From: Myxococcaceae bacterium JPH2
GTDB lineage: Bacteria > Myxococcota > Myxococcia > Myxococcales > Myxococcaceae
DNA: 64,000 nt
Direction of reading: 5' to 3'
Assembly: GCA_016458225.1 (NCBI GenBank)
Contig: JAEMGR010000034.1
Coordinates: 85,899-149,898, forward strand
Position 1 is the first letter of the stretch. Each line of letters starts with the position of its first letter. Made by a program: the position numbers and the translations under genes. Below are positions 31,369 to 40,853 of the stretch, piece after piece. Below the pieces are notes generated by a model, which searched no databases, had not been told where the DNA came from, and saw nothing but the letters and a program-made list of their open reading frames with translations.

Positions 31369-31848
31369 ATGGGCACGCAACTGGTGATGTACGAAGAGGA
31401 GTTCACCAAGATCAACGCGGTTTGCGACCGACTTACCAAGGACGCGAACGCGAAGGTCGTCTTCCTCGTCGACAAGAACGGCCAGCTCATCTCCTCCGCA
31501 GGCCAGACGCAAAACATCGACACGACGTCACTGGCGTCGCTGACGGCGGGCAATGTCGCGGCCATGGGTGGACTCGCCAAGCTGATTGGGGAGAACGAGT
31601 TCCCCAACCAGTTCCATGAAGGAGCGAAGGACTCGCTCTACATGACCATTGTCGGCAGCAGGGTGGTTCTGGTTGTCATCTTCGACAACCGGACGAGCCT
31701 CGGTCTGGTCCGCCTGCGCATCAAGAAGGCCAGCGACGAGCTGACCAAGATCTTCGAGAGCCTGGTGAAGAAGACGGACAGCCCCGGAGCCGGTTCGCCG
31801 TTCGCCGAGATCTCCGACGACGATATCGACAACCTCTTCAGCGAGTAA
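31369..31848 (+). CDS. mglB: MglB, GTPase-activating (roadblock/LC7) protein for MglA
   Basis: The 159-aa length equals that of M. xanthus MglB. Residues about 10-125 form the roadblock/LC7 fold ([55 protein letters not shown]). The acidic C-terminal tail ([10 protein letters not shown]) is typical. In M. xanthus MglB is the GAP of MglA and marks the lagging cell pole, setting the direction of gliding and type IV pilus motility. The gene is separated from mglA by 11 bp. GAGGAG lies 11 bp before the ATG, a somewhat long spacing. Confidence 0.97.
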   Translation: MGTQLVMYEEEFTKINAVCDRLTKDANAKVVFLVDKNGQLISSAGQTQNIDTTSLASLTAGNVAAMGGLAKLIGENEFPNQFHEGAKDSLYMTIVGSRVVLVVIFDNRTSLGLVRLRIKKASDELTKIFESLVKKTDSPGAGSPFAEISDDDIDNLFSE

Positions 31849-31859
31849 CCCGGGAAGCC

Positions 31860-32447
31860 ATGTCCTTCATCAATTACTCATCCCGCGAAATCAACTGCAA
31901 GATTGTCTATTACGGGCCGGGACTCTGCGGGAAGACGACCAACCTTCAGTACATCTACAACAAGACTGCCGCGGACACGAAGGGCAAGCTCATCTCGCTC
32001 TCCACGGAGACGGACCGCACGCTCTTCTTCGACTTCCTGCCGCTGTCGCTCGGTGAGATCCGCGGCTTCAAGACGCGCTTCCACCTGTACACGGTGCCGG
32101 GTCAGGTCTTCTACGACGCCAGCCGCAAGCTCATCCTCAAGGGCGTGGACGGCGTGGTGTTCGTCGCGGACAGCCAGATCGAGCGCATGGAGGCCAACAT
32201 GGAATCGTTGGAGAACCTCCGCGTGAACCTGGCCGAGCAGGGCTACGACCTGAACAAGATTCCGTACGTCATGCAGTACAACAAGCGGGACCTCCCCAAC
32301 GCGGTGACGGTGGAGGAGATGCGCAAGGCGCTCAACCCGCGCATGATTCCGGAATACCAGGCGGTGGCACCCACGGGGGTCGGTGTGTTCGACACGCTCA
32401 AGGCGGTCGCCAAGCTGGTGCTTACCGAACTTCGTAAGGGCGGCTGA
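31860..32447 (+). CDS. mglA: MglA, Ras-like small GTPase of cell polarity and motility
   Basis: The 195-aa length is that of M. xanthus MglA. The P-loop G19-PGLCGKT26 contains G21, the residue whose change to Val locks the M. xanthus protein in the GTP state. T54, Q82 (in TVPGQVF) and N141-KRD144 match the known switch and base-binding residues. GTP-bound MglA sits at the leading pole and recruits the Agl-Glt gliding complexes and type IV pilus regulators. In this genome mglBA heads an operon-like run that contains Glt-like genes and a polysaccharide exporter. Confidence 0.98.
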   Translation: MSFINYSSREINCKIVYYGPGLCGKTTNLQYIYNKTAADTKGKLISLSTETDRTLFFDFLPLSLGEIRGFKTRFHLYTVPGQVFYDASRKLILKGVDGVVFVADSQIERMEANMESLENLRVNLAEQGYDLNKIPYVMQYNKRDLPNAVTVEEMRKALNPRMIPEYQAVAPTGVGVFDTLKAVAKLVLTELRKGG

Positions 32448-32547
32448 TTCCTGGGAGGACGAGACATGCCCTCCCCTCCGGGCGACCCGCCGGAAAGGAT
32501 GGTATGACCACATGCCGCCAGGCTGGGCCGCTTTCAGAGGTCGCACC

Positions 32548-33321
32548 GTGCGTGTCGCTTCCGCCTCTCTCCGTCTCCTCGCGCTCCTGAGCGCCACCCT
32601 GTGCGTGCCAGCGCTGGCGCAGGAGTCGGCCGCCTCGCCTCCTCCCGGCGCGGCGGCAGCGCCCGCGGCGCCCGCGCCTTCGCCCACGTCAGCGGCTCCC
32701 GCCTCGGCGGTGGCCGCGCCGCAGACGGCGGACGAGGCCTTCAACACCCGCGTGAAGACGCTGGAGGAGCAGGTCGTCGACCTGAAGGAGAAGATCTACC
32801 GCTCCAAGGCGCGCCTGCTGTTGCTCCAAGAGACCGTGCTGGGAGGCGACCTCTCCATGGGCGCCCGCGCGGTCGTCATCCACAAGAACGAGATGGGCAA
32901 CTCCTTCTTCCTGGAGTCCGTCGCGTATGCGTTGGATGGCGCGCCCATCTTCACCCAGGTGGACAGCAAGGGAGACCTCGACAAGCGCAAGGAGCTGGAG
33001 GTCTTCAACGGCCGCATCGTGCCGGGCCAGCATCAGATCGCCGTGCGGCTGGTGTACCGCGGCAACGGCTACGGCGTGTTCAACTACCTGGAGGGCTACA
33101 AGTTCAAGGTGCAATCCAGTTACACCTTCAACGCGGAGGCGGGGAAGGTGACCACCGTGAGCGTGGTCGGCCTGGAGAAGGGCGGCCTCACCACGGACAT
33201 GAAGGACCGTCCGGCGGTGCGCTACGACCTCCAGGTCGCGCGCGACACGGCGAAGAAGGCCCCGCCTCCGGATACGTCCAGCCCTCCGGTGCCGGCGACC
33301 ACCACCTCCGAGCCGAAGTAG
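32548..33321 (+). CDS. Secreted coiled-coil / beta protein downstream of mglA, unknown function
   Basis: About 257 aa from the GTG at 32548, chosen because AGAGG lies 7 bp upstream and the signal peptide then reads MRVASASLRLLALLSATLCVPALA, cut before QES. An ATG at 32512 is the alternative. An Ala/Pro linker is followed by a coiled coil (RVKTLEEQVVDLKEKIYRSKARLLLLQE) and a beta-rich domain of about 150 residues ending in a Pro-rich tail. It is likely periplasmic. The gap to mglA is 100 bp and to the next gene 13 bp, so it belongs with the downstream TPR genes. No known family was recognised. Confidence 0.8.
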   Translation: MRVASASLRLLALLSATLCVPALAQESAASPPPGAAAAPAAPAPSPTSAAPASAVAAPQTADEAFNTRVKTLEEQVVDLKEKIYRSKARLLLLQETVLGGDLSMGARAVVIHKNEMGNSFFLESVAYALDGAPIFTQVDSKGDLDKRKELEVFNGRIVPGQHQIAVRLVYRGNGYGVFNYLEGYKFKVQSSYTFNAEAGKVTTVSVVGLEKGGLTTDMKDRPAVRYDLQVARDTAKKAPPPDTSSPPVPATTTSEPK

Positions 33322-33334
33322 GGGGACGCTCGTC

Positions 33335-35746
33335 GTGACCGCGTCGCTCCGCGCCCTCGCCCTCTCGGCCGCCCTGTTGGGTCCCTCCGCCGCGTCCGCC
33401 GCGGACCGGCCCTACTCCGGCCCCTCCGCCACGCAGCTTGAGCAGGTGGACGGACAGCTCCGAGGCGCCGAGGAGAACCTGCGCTTCGTGGAGACGCAGT
33501 TCACCCTGCGCCCCGAGCCCAGCGACGAGGACTCGCGCACGCGCCGCTTCTCCGACGGCGAGATTCAGTACCTCCTCGGAGACTGGGCCGCCGCGTCCGT
33601 CCTCTTCTACGACCTCATCAGCGAGCCGCGCTTCAAGGCGAGCCCCCACTACGAAGACGCGCTCTTCTATCTGTCGGACTCGCTCTTCCAGCAGAAGAAC
33701 TACATCGGCGCGCGGGTGTACCTGCGCGAGCTGCTGTCGCGCCCCAACATCTCCGTCGCCCGCTTCAAGGACGCCCTCTCCCGCTTCCTCGCGGTGGCCG
33801 GGCGCCTCAATCAGTACGACGGCATCGACGGCTACGTGGAGCAGGCGCGGAAGCTGTCGGGCGGACAGCTCACGCCGGACATCGCGTACATCTACGCGCG
33901 CTGGACCTTCAAACGCACGGACCTGCCGGATGCCGAGCGCATCTCGCGCACGCGCGAGGCGTTCACGCCCCTGGCCGAGGCGCCCGGCCCGTTCCGCGCG
34001 CAGGCCGTCTACCACCTGGGCGTCGCATCCGTGCAGGCCGGAGACATCGCCAACGCCATCGGGTGGTTCCAGCAGCTCTTGCCCGCGCCGCCCGCCGCGC
34101 CGGGAAAGCAGCCCGCCGTGGCGCCCCCCGCGCCGCTGGTGTCCACCAACATGGCGGACGCGGACTCGCGCCGCATCCATGACCTGGCGCTCTTGTCGCT
34201 GGGGCGGCTGCTCTACGAATCGGGCCGCTACGACGAGGCGTTGGACCGCTACGGGCAGGTGCCGCGCGACAGCGAGTCGTTCCCGGAGTCCCTCTACGAA
34301 ATCGCCTGGACGCACGTGCGCAAGGGCGACTTCCAGAAGGCGAAGGACGCCACGGACATCCTGCTGCTGGTGGCGCCCGACTCTCAGCTCGCGCCCGAGG
34401 CGCAGATCCTCCAGGGCACGCTGCTCCAGAAGCTGCACAAGTACAGCCAGGCGCTGGAGACCTACGACGGCGTCGTCAGCACCTACGCTCCGGTGCGAGA
34501 CCAGATGGACGCGCTCCTGCGCGTGAACCACGACCCCGTCTCCTACTTCGACAACCTGCTCGCGCGCGGCGACCGGTTGATGGACGTGAACGCGCTCTTG
34601 CCTCCGCTGGCGCTCAAGTACGCGTCCACGCAGAAGGAAGTGGCCGGCGCGCTCAGGATGGTGAGCGACATCGACAGCGGCCGGAAGGGCGCGGGCGAGG
34701 CGCAGGCCATCGCGGACCGCATCCTCTCGGCGCTCGACTCTCGCGGCCTGGAGACGTTCCCCGAGCTGCAGGAAGGCTACACGCGCGCCGACGCGGTGGA
34801 GACCGCGCTCACGCACGCCGAGCAGTCCCTGGTGCAGTTGGAGTCCTCGCTGGTGGAGGGCCGACTGACTGGTGACGAACTGCAGCGCCTCGCGGCCGCC
34901 CGCGCCGAGCGCGAGGCCCTGCGCGTGCGCTTCGCCTCGCTGCCCACCACGCAGAAGGAGCTGGAGGAGCGGCGCCGGCGCATGCAGTCCCGCGTGGACG
35001 AGGTGGACCGCGAGGCCTTCCGGCTCGGCTACGAGCTGCAGAGCCTCAACGCCATCGCCATGGCGGTGCGCAAGTGGGTGGACGACACGCGGCGCGACCG
35101 CAAGACGACCCCCGACGAGGAGCGCGAGTTCCTCGTCCAGCTCCAGGGCGAAGCGGAGACGCTGTCCGAGCTGAAGTCGGACCTGGACAAGACGCGCCGC
35201 CAGCTGGCGGACGAGCGCAACTCGGTGGACACGTCCCTGGCCGGGGAGGCCACCATCCGCACCCGCTACGCCGAGGCGCTCGTGCACGAGCACGACCTGC
35301 TGCTCGCGGGCGAGGGGCGGCTGCCCGAGGACAGTGCGCGCGCCATCCTCCGCGCCCATGAGATTCGCAACCGCGCCAACGCCCTGCGCGTGCGCGTGAC
35401 GGCCGCCAAGGAAGTGCTGCACGCCCAGCTCCAGCGACGCGGGCGCGAGATTCGCGACAAGGTCCTGGCCGAGCAGGCGCTCCTGCAGCAATACGAGGCC
35501 GAGGTGACCACCGTGTCCGGCGACGCTCGCAACCTGGTGGGGCGCATCGCCTACGACAGCTTCCGCCGCGTGCGTCAGCAGTTCTACGACCTGGTACTGA
35601 AGGCGGACGTGGGCGTGGTGGACGTGGCCTTCAACCGCAAGCAGGACAACACCACGCGCATCCAGGACGTGTCGCAGCAGAAGGACGAGGCGCTGCGCGC
35701 GCTCGACTCCGAGTTCAAGGGCGTGCTGTCCGAAGGGGGCCAGTGA
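33335..35746 (+). CDS. Periplasmic TPR / coiled-coil protein of the mgl-glt-like locus
   Basis: The 803-aa protein starts at a GTG preceded by GGGGGA and has a signal peptide (ALSAALLGPSAASA). Residues about 40-400 are TPR/TolA-tail-like helical repeats (WAAASVLFYDLI, DEALDRYGQVP, KGDFQKAKDATDIL). Residues about 440-760 are strongly charged long coiled coil. It ends 1 bp before the next gene. Its place before a GltD-like gene recalls TPR/coiled-coil proteins such as GltC in Glt/Nfs-type systems, but I cannot establish orthology. Confidence 0.85.
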   Translation: MTASLRALALSAALLGPSAASAADRPYSGPSATQLEQVDGQLRGAEENLRFVETQFTLRPEPSDEDSRTRRFSDGEIQYLLGDWAAASVLFYDLISEPRFKASPHYEDALFYLSDSLFQQKNYIGARVYLRELLSRPNISVARFKDALSRFLAVAGRLNQYDGIDGYVEQARKLSGGQLTPDIAYIYARWTFKRTDLPDAERISRTREAFTPLAEAPGPFRAQAVYHLGVASVQAGDIANAIGWFQQLLPAPPAAPGKQPAVAPPAPLVSTNMADADSRRIHDLALLSLGRLLYESGRYDEALDRYGQVPRDSESFPESLYEIAWTHVRKGDFQKAKDATDILLLVAPDSQLAPEAQILQGTLLQKLHKYSQALETYDGVVSTYAPVRDQMDALLRVNHDPVSYFDNLLARGDRLMDVNALLPPLALKYASTQKEVAGALRMVSDIDSGRKGAGEAQAIADRILSALDSRGLETFPELQEGYTRADAVETALTHAEQSLVQLESSLVEGRLTGDELQRLAAARAEREALRVRFASLPTTQKELEERRRRMQSRVDEVDREAFRLGYELQSLNAIAMAVRKWVDDTRRDRKTTPDEEREFLVQLQGEAETLSELKSDLDKTRRQLADERNSVDTSLAGEATIRTRYAEALVHEHDLLLAGEGRLPEDSARAILRAHEIRNRANALRVRVTAAKEVLHAQLQRRGREIRDKVLAEQALLQQYEAEVTTVSGDARNLVGRIAYDSFRRVRQQFYDLVLKADVGVVDVAFNRKQDNTTRIQDVSQQKDEALRALDSEFKGVLSEGGQ

Positions 35747-35747
35747 C

Positions 35748-38700
35748 ATGCGGCGCCCCATCCTCACCGCCCTGCTCTGCCTGGCCCCCTGGGCCACCCT
35801 GGCCCAGACACAACCTCCGGAGGCGTCCCAGGGACAGCAGTACCTGGAGGGACTCGGCCACACCGCCGAGCAGGAGGCGCTGCTCCAGGAAGTCAGCCGT
35901 GCGATGCGCGCGTACGAGGAGGAGTCGCGCCAGTTCCACCACGAAGTTCAGCTCCTGGTGGAGCGCAAGTACGAGCAGAAGCGCGGCGCGCTGGTGGCCA
36001 CGTACGAGAAGTCGCTGGCCGACCTGGAAGCGCAGGAGCGCCGCGAGCGCCTGGACGCCATCGCGCGCTTCGAGGAGTTCCTCCGTCGCTACCCGAACGA
36101 GCCGCGCTACACGCCGGACGTGATGTTCCGGCTCGCGGAGCTCTACTACGAGCGCTCGTCGGACACGCAGCTGCTCGCCATGCGTGACTACGAGGAGCGG
36201 CTGAAGGCCATGCCCGAGGACTCGCAGGTGGAGACCCCACCCGAGCCCGATGTGGATTACGGCCCCTCCATCGCGCTCTACCGCGACCTGCTCAAGCGCT
36301 TCCCGGACTACCGGCTCAACGACGGCGCTTCGTACCTCCTGGGCTACTGCCTGGAGAAGGAGAACCAGTTCGAGGAGAGCCGCTCCGCGTACCAGGAACT
36401 CATCGCGCGCTACCCCAAGAGCCGCTTCGCGACCGAGGCGCACGTGCGCATCGGCGAGTACTGGTTCGACAACTACGTGGATCCGGACGCGCTGCCCAAG
36501 GCGGCGGAGGCCTACAAGGCCGCGGTGAGCGACAAGGACCACCCGCTCTACGACAAGGCGCTCTACAAGCTGGGCTGGACGTACTACCGCATGGACCGCT
36601 TCGACGAGGCGGTGGATGCGTTCCTCACGCTCGCGGACTTCTACGAGGCCCAGAAGCAGGCCCAGGGCGACGAAGCGGGCGGCGGCGACCTGCGCGAGGA
36701 AGCGCTCCAGTACGTGGCCGTCTCGCTGGCGGACGAGAACTGGGGAGGCCTTGCCAAGGCCCAGGCGTTGTTCGCGCAGCGCGGCCCTCGGCCTTACGAG
36801 GCGGACATCTACCGCCGCCTCGGCAACGTCTACTTCGACCAGACGCACCACGCGGCGGCCATCGAGGCGTACCAGCTCGTGTTGAGCAAGGACCCCATGG
36901 CGAAGGACGCGCCGCAGTTGCAGCAGCGGATCGTCCAGGCCTACGAGCGGGACCGGAAGCTCGACGAGTCGTTCGCCGCTTCGGAGCAGCTGGCCACGCG
37001 CTACCAGCCTGGCAGCGAGTGGTACGCCAAGAACAAGGGCGACCCGGAGGCGCTCTCCAACGCGAACGCGCTGGCGGAGAAGAGCCTGTACTCGTCCGCC
37101 ATCTACCACCACCAGCAAGCGCTGGTGTTCAAGAAGGAGGGCCGCTTCGACGAGGCCAAGGCCGGCTTCGAGGTCGCGGCCCGCGCGTACGGCGCCTACC
37201 TGGAGCGCTTCGGGCACAGCAAGAGCGCGTACGAGATGCGCTTCTATTACGCGGACTGCCTCTACTACTCGTTCCAGTTCGCGCCGGCCGCGGCGAACTA
37301 CGCCCAGGTTCGCGACTCGGGGATGGACGAGAAGTACCGCAAGGACGCGGCGCTCAGCACGGTGCTGGCGTGGCAGCAGCAGCTCGCGCAAGAGGTGAAG
37401 GCGGGCACCACGCCCGACCTCAAGCCGCTGCGCTCCACCGAGCGCCCCGCGGGTGAGACCGTCAAGCCTCTGGCGCTCTCGGACACCGAGCGCAAGCTGG
37501 TGGAGGCCTCGGACAAGTACGTGGCCATGCTGCCGCGCGAGGAGAAGGCCCCGGGCATCGCCTACAAGACGGCCGAGCTGTACTACTCGCACAACGAGTT
37601 CCCCGAGGCGCGCCGGCGCTTCGAGGACATCGTGAAGCAGTACCCGAAGCACGAGGTGGCCAAGTACTCCACCAACCTCATCGTCGAGACGTTCCTCATC
37701 GACAAGGATTGGCGCAGCGTGGAGGAGGTCAGCGCGAAGCTGGCCAGCAACACGCAGGTCATCGACCCGTCCAGCGAGCTCTACAAGGACCTCGTGAAGT
37801 TCAAGCTCGCCGGCCGCTTCAAGCTGGCGGATCAGCTCCTGGCCGAGGGCAAGAACGACGAGGCCGCGCAGAAGTACATCGCGCTGGTGAACGAGGAGCC
37901 TCGCCACGAGTTCGCCGACAAGGCGCTCAACAACGCAGCGGTCGCCTACGAGAACACGCGCCGCTTCGACTCGGCCCTGAAGCTGTACGAGCGCATCTAC
38001 CGCGAGTACCCGAAGTCCACCCTGGCCGATGCGGCCCTCTTCCGCGTGGCCGTCAACGCGGAGAACTCGTACGACTTCGACAAGGCCGTGGCCAGCTACA
38101 CGAAGCTGGTGAAGGACTACCCGACCTCCAAGGACCGCGAGGCGGCGCTGTTCAACTCCGCGCGCCTGCTCGAAGGCCAGCAGCGCTACCCCGAGGCCGC
38201 CGCGGCCTTCATGCGCTACGCGGACCTGTTCCCCACCACCGAGGACGCGCCGAAGAACCAGTACCGCGCGGCGCTCATCCTGGAGAAGCAGGGCGATGCT
38301 CGCGGCGAGGTGCGCGCGCTGGAGGAGTTCGTCCGCAAGTTCTCCACCAAGCCCGGTCAGGTGGAGCTGGTGGTGGACGCGCGCCGTCGCATGGGCGACG
38401 CCTGGAAGAAGCTCGGCAACGAGCGCGAGGCACAGCGTGAGTACGGCGCGGCGGCCGACGAGTTCGACCGGCGCAAGCTCAAGCCAGACGAGCACCCGCT
38501 CGCCGCGGACGCCGCCGCCTACGGCCGCTTCCAGCAGGCCGAGGTGGAGTTCCAGAAGTTCGACAAGCTGCGCATCGGCGGCAAGGGCAAGGCGCTGGAG
38601 CGCAGCTTCACCAGCAAGCGCGCGGCGGTGAAGTCCGTGAACGACGCCTACGCGCGCGTCTATCCCTACAAGCGCCTGGAGTGGACGCTGGCCGCGCTTT

Positions 38701-39092
38701 ACCGCCGCGGCAACGCGCTGGAGCGCTTCGCCAACACCATCGTCGAGACGCCCGTGCCGCCCGACGTGAAGCGGCTCGGTGACGAGGCCGTGGTGGCCTA
38801 TCAGGACCTGCTCGCCCAGCAGACCGCGACGTTGGAGGACGCGGCCGTGGAGAGCTACGCGGCCACGCTCCAGGAGGCGCGCAAGAGCCGCATCACCAAC
38901 GAGTGGACGCGGCGCACGCTGGAGGCGCTCAACCGGTTCCGCCCCAAGGAGTACCCGGTGCTCAAGGAGCCCAAGCAGGCCCTGGCCGCCGAGGCCGTCT
39001 ATCCGGACGGGTTGGTGGGCAGCGTGACGGGCCCTGTCGTGCGCGCGCCCGCGCCAGAGAGTCCGAAGCTGAGCGGCGGAGGGGACAAGTGA
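35748..39092 (+). CDS. GltD/AgmU/NfsD-like large periplasmic TPR protein
   Basis: The 1114-aa protein has a signal peptide (ILTALLCLAPWATLAQ) and an N-terminal coiled coil (about 45-110). A very long set of TPR-like repeats with the recurring pattern YPxSxxAxxAxxRxAxxxxxxYDFDKAVASY extends to about residue 940. Length, repeat type and gene order (followed by a TPR lipoprotein, a 91-aa secreted protein and an FHA/TM/AgmX-domain protein) match GltD-GltE-GltF-GltG of the gliding complex and NfsD-G of the spore-coat complex. In those systems it is a periplasmic scaffold. Which paralogous set this represents is not settled by the sequence alone. Its TGA overlaps the next GTG. Confidence 0.88.
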   Translation: MRRPILTALLCLAPWATLAQTQPPEASQGQQYLEGLGHTAEQEALLQEVSRAMRAYEEESRQFHHEVQLLVERKYEQKRGALVATYEKSLADLEAQERRERLDAIARFEEFLRRYPNEPRYTPDVMFRLAELYYERSSDTQLLAMRDYEERLKAMPEDSQVETPPEPDVDYGPSIALYRDLLKRFPDYRLNDGASYLLGYCLEKENQFEESRSAYQELIARYPKSRFATEAHVRIGEYWFDNYVDPDALPKAAEAYKAAVSDKDHPLYDKALYKLGWTYYRMDRFDEAVDAFLTLADFYEAQKQAQGDEAGGGDLREEALQYVAVSLADENWGGLAKAQALFAQRGPRPYEADIYRRLGNVYFDQTHHAAAIEAYQLVLSKDPMAKDAPQLQQRIVQAYERDRKLDESFAASEQLATRYQPGSEWYAKNKGDPEALSNANALAEKSLYSSAIYHHQQALVFKKEGRFDEAKAGFEVAARAYGAYLERFGHSKSAYEMRFYYADCLYYSFQFAPAAANYAQVRDSGMDEKYRKDAALSTVLAWQQQLAQEVKAGTTPDLKPLRSTERPAGETVKPLALSDTERKLVEASDKYVAMLPREEKAPGIAYKTAELYYSHNEFPEARRRFEDIVKQYPKHEVAKYSTNLIVETFLIDKDWRSVEEVSAKLASNTQVIDPSSELYKDLVKFKLAGRFKLADQLLAEGKNDEAAQKYIALVNEEPRHEFADKALNNAAVAYENTRRFDSALKLYERIYREYPKSTLADAALFRVAVNAENSYDFDKAVASYTKLVKDYPTSKDREAALFNSARLLEGQQRYPEAAAAFMRYADLFPTTEDAPKNQYRAALILEKQGDARGEVRALEEFVRKFSTKPGQVELVVDARRRMGDAWKKLGNEREAQREYGAAADEFDRRKLKPDEHPLAADAAAYGRFQQAEVEFQKFDKLRIGGKGKALERSFTSKRAAVKSVNDAYARVYPYKRLEWTLAALYRRGNALERFANTIVETPVPPDVKRLGDEAVVAYQDLLAQQTATLEDAAVESYAATLQEARKSRITNEWTRRTLEALNRFRPKEYPVLKEPKQALAAEAVYPDGLVGSVTGPVVRAPAPESPKLSGGGDK

Positions 39093-40567
39093 GCCCCGTT
39101 CGGACGACCTCCCTCGGTGTGAGCGCCGCCCTCGCGGCGGTGCTGGGCCTCGTGCTGGGCGCGTGCGCGTCCGGTCCCAAGAATCGCCCGGACGCGCCGG
39201 TGACGGCGGCGGCGAGTGCCGATGGCGGCGTTCCCGTGGACGCGGGCGTCGCGCAGAAGCCCGCCGCGCCTCCTCCGGCCCCTGCCCCCACCAGCGGCGC
39301 CCAGAAGGACTTCCAGCGCGCGGTGGAGATCGCCCGCCGCGGAGAGCTGACCGCGGCGGAGACCGCGCTCAAGGCCCTGCTCGACCACGAGCCGAAGCTC
39401 GACTACGCGTGGACCAACCTGGGCATCGTGCAGGAGCGACAGGGCCGCGCCGACGAGGCCGAGCGCTCGTATCGCAAGGCCCTGGCCTTGATGCCCGAGC
39501 AGGAGGCGGCGTGGGATTGCCTCGCCCGGCTCTACGTCCGCACGAACCGCGCGGTGAAGCTGGAGGCCGAGCTGCGCGATGCGCTGAAGACCCGCGAGGA
39601 CTCGGTGGCGCTGCACACGGCGCTCGCCTTCGTGCTCCTGCAGGAGAAGAAGCACGAGACCGCCGCCAACGAAGCCAAGCGCGCCCTGAAGGGCGATGAG
39701 CGCCACGTGCGCGCCATGCAGGTGCTGGCGCAGGTGTACTACCGCGAGGGCAAGTTCGAGCTGGCGCGCATGGTGCTGGAGAACGCGCGCGCCATCGACG
39801 CGGACGACGCGGCCACCCACAACGCGCTCGGGCTGGTGCACCTGGTGCTCAAGGCGCGGCCCCAGGCCCTGGAGAGCTTCAAGCAGGCCTCCCAGCTGCG
39901 CCCCGACTTCGCCGAGGCGCGCAACAACTACGGGGCGATGCTCAACGAGGCCCAGGACTACCCGGCCGCCGTCACCGAGTTGGAGGCCGCCGTGCGCGCC
40001 GCGCCGGACTTCGCCTCCGCGCGCCTGAATCTGGGCAACGCGTACCGAGGCCAGGGGGACTTCGCCCGAGCGCAGTCCGAGTACGAGCAGGTGCTCAAGC
40101 TGCAGCCCAGCCTCGTGGACCCGTACTTCAACCTCGCCATCCTGTACCTGGACCTGGAGCCGCAGGGACTGGACACGCTGGAGCGATACCGGAAGTCCAT
40201 CGCGTACTTCGAGCAGTACAAGTCCAAGGGCGGCGGCGACGACCGCGTGGAGCAGTACCTGAAGGACGCTCGCAAGGGCATCGAGAAGGAAGAGCGCCGC
40301 CGCGAGCGCGAGCGCAAGGACCAGCTCCGCAAGGCCGCGGACCAGGAGAAGGCGGACCGCCAGAAGGCCCAGGCGGACAAGCAGGCCGCGGCGGACAAGC
40401 AAGCTGCGGCGGAAAAGCCGGCAGCCCCCGCGCCCACCCCGGCCTCTCCGGAGACCAAGTCCCCGAAGCCGTCCCACTCGAAACGTTCACCCGCGGCGGG
40501 CACCGCCCCCCGGTCCCCTGCCCCCGCGGCACCGGCCTCGGGTAAGCTGGCGACTGACGGAAAATAG
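39089..40567 (+). CDS. GltE/AglT/NfsE-like TPR lipoprotein
   Basis: The 492-aa product starts at the GTG at 39089, which overlaps the preceding stop (GTGA), and has a lipoprotein signal (VLGLVLGACASG). Residues about 70-370 are regular 34-residue TPRs (LDYAWTNLGIVQERQGRADEAERSYRKAL and similar). A charged helical region (EERRRERERKDQLRKAADQEK) and an Ala/Pro/Lys-rich tail follow. It fits AglT/GltE, an outer-membrane TPR lipoprotein of the gliding machinery, in length, domain order and position. It is translationally coupled to the GltD-like gene. Confidence 0.88.
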   Translation: MSPVRTTSLGVSAALAAVLGLVLGACASGPKNRPDAPVTAAASADGGVPVDAGVAQKPAAPPPAPAPTSGAQKDFQRAVEIARRGELTAAETALKALLDHEPKLDYAWTNLGIVQERQGRADEAERSYRKALALMPEQEAAWDCLARLYVRTNRAVKLEAELRDALKTREDSVALHTALAFVLLQEKKHETAANEAKRALKGDERHVRAMQVLAQVYYREGKFELARMVLENARAIDADDAATHNALGLVHLVLKARPQALESFKQASQLRPDFAEARNNYGAMLNEAQDYPAAVTELEAAVRAAPDFASARLNLGNAYRGQGDFARAQSEYEQVLKLQPSLVDPYFNLAILYLDLEPQGLDTLERYRKSIAYFEQYKSKGGGDDRVEQYLKDARKGIEKEERRRERERKDQLRKAADQEKADRQKAQADKQAAADKQAAAEKPAAPAPTPASPETKSPKPSHSKRSPAAGTAPRSPAPAAPASGKLATDGK

Positions 40568-40574
40568 GACGCCC

Positions 40575-40850
40575 ATGCGCACCGCCCTGCCCCTTCTCAT
40601 GCTGCTCGCCTCCGCGCCCGTGCTGGCGCAGGACAAGGCCGCGCCGTCGCCCGGCGCGCCCGCGAGCACGGCCCCGGCGAAGAAGGCCCGCAAGGTCATC
40701 CGCCTGGAGGCCATCGCCGTCGAGGGCCGCATCCAGAAGCCGCAGGCCTTCTACATCCTCCAGCGTTCCAATCTGAGCTTCGACGACCTGAACCGCACGG
40801 AGAGCTTCGTGCCCAAGGTCGTCAAGAGCGTGGAACAGGACCCCTTCTAG
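40575..40850 (+). CDS. GltF-like small secreted protein
   Basis: The 91-aa protein has a signal peptide (LLMLLASAPVLAQ), an Ala/Pro linker and a conserved-looking C-terminal block (IRLEAIAVEGRIQKPQAFYILQRSNLSFDDL) that resembles a POTRA-like or secretin-related strand pattern. AGGA precedes the ATG, and the gene begins 7 bp after the GltE-like stop. In Glt/Nfs-type clusters a small periplasmic gene occupies this position (GltF). The assignment rests mainly on gene order. Confidence 0.75.
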   Translation: MRTALPLLMLLASAPVLAQDKAAPSPGAPASTAPAKKARKVIRLEAIAVEGRIQKPQAFYILQRSNLSFDDLNRTESFVPKVVKSVEQDPF

Positions 40851-40853
40851 TCC

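Noticed and set aside
31073..31607. N-terminal extension of the 29514 gene across the mglB start
   Set aside because: The extension would precede a perfect signal peptide by 178 residues and overlap mglB antisense, so the TTG start is more reasonable.
35715..38495. 926-codon minus-strand frame opposite the GltD-like gene
   Set aside because: It is rich in Val/Leu/Arg with no motifs, and the opposite strand encodes clear TPRs within a coherent operon.
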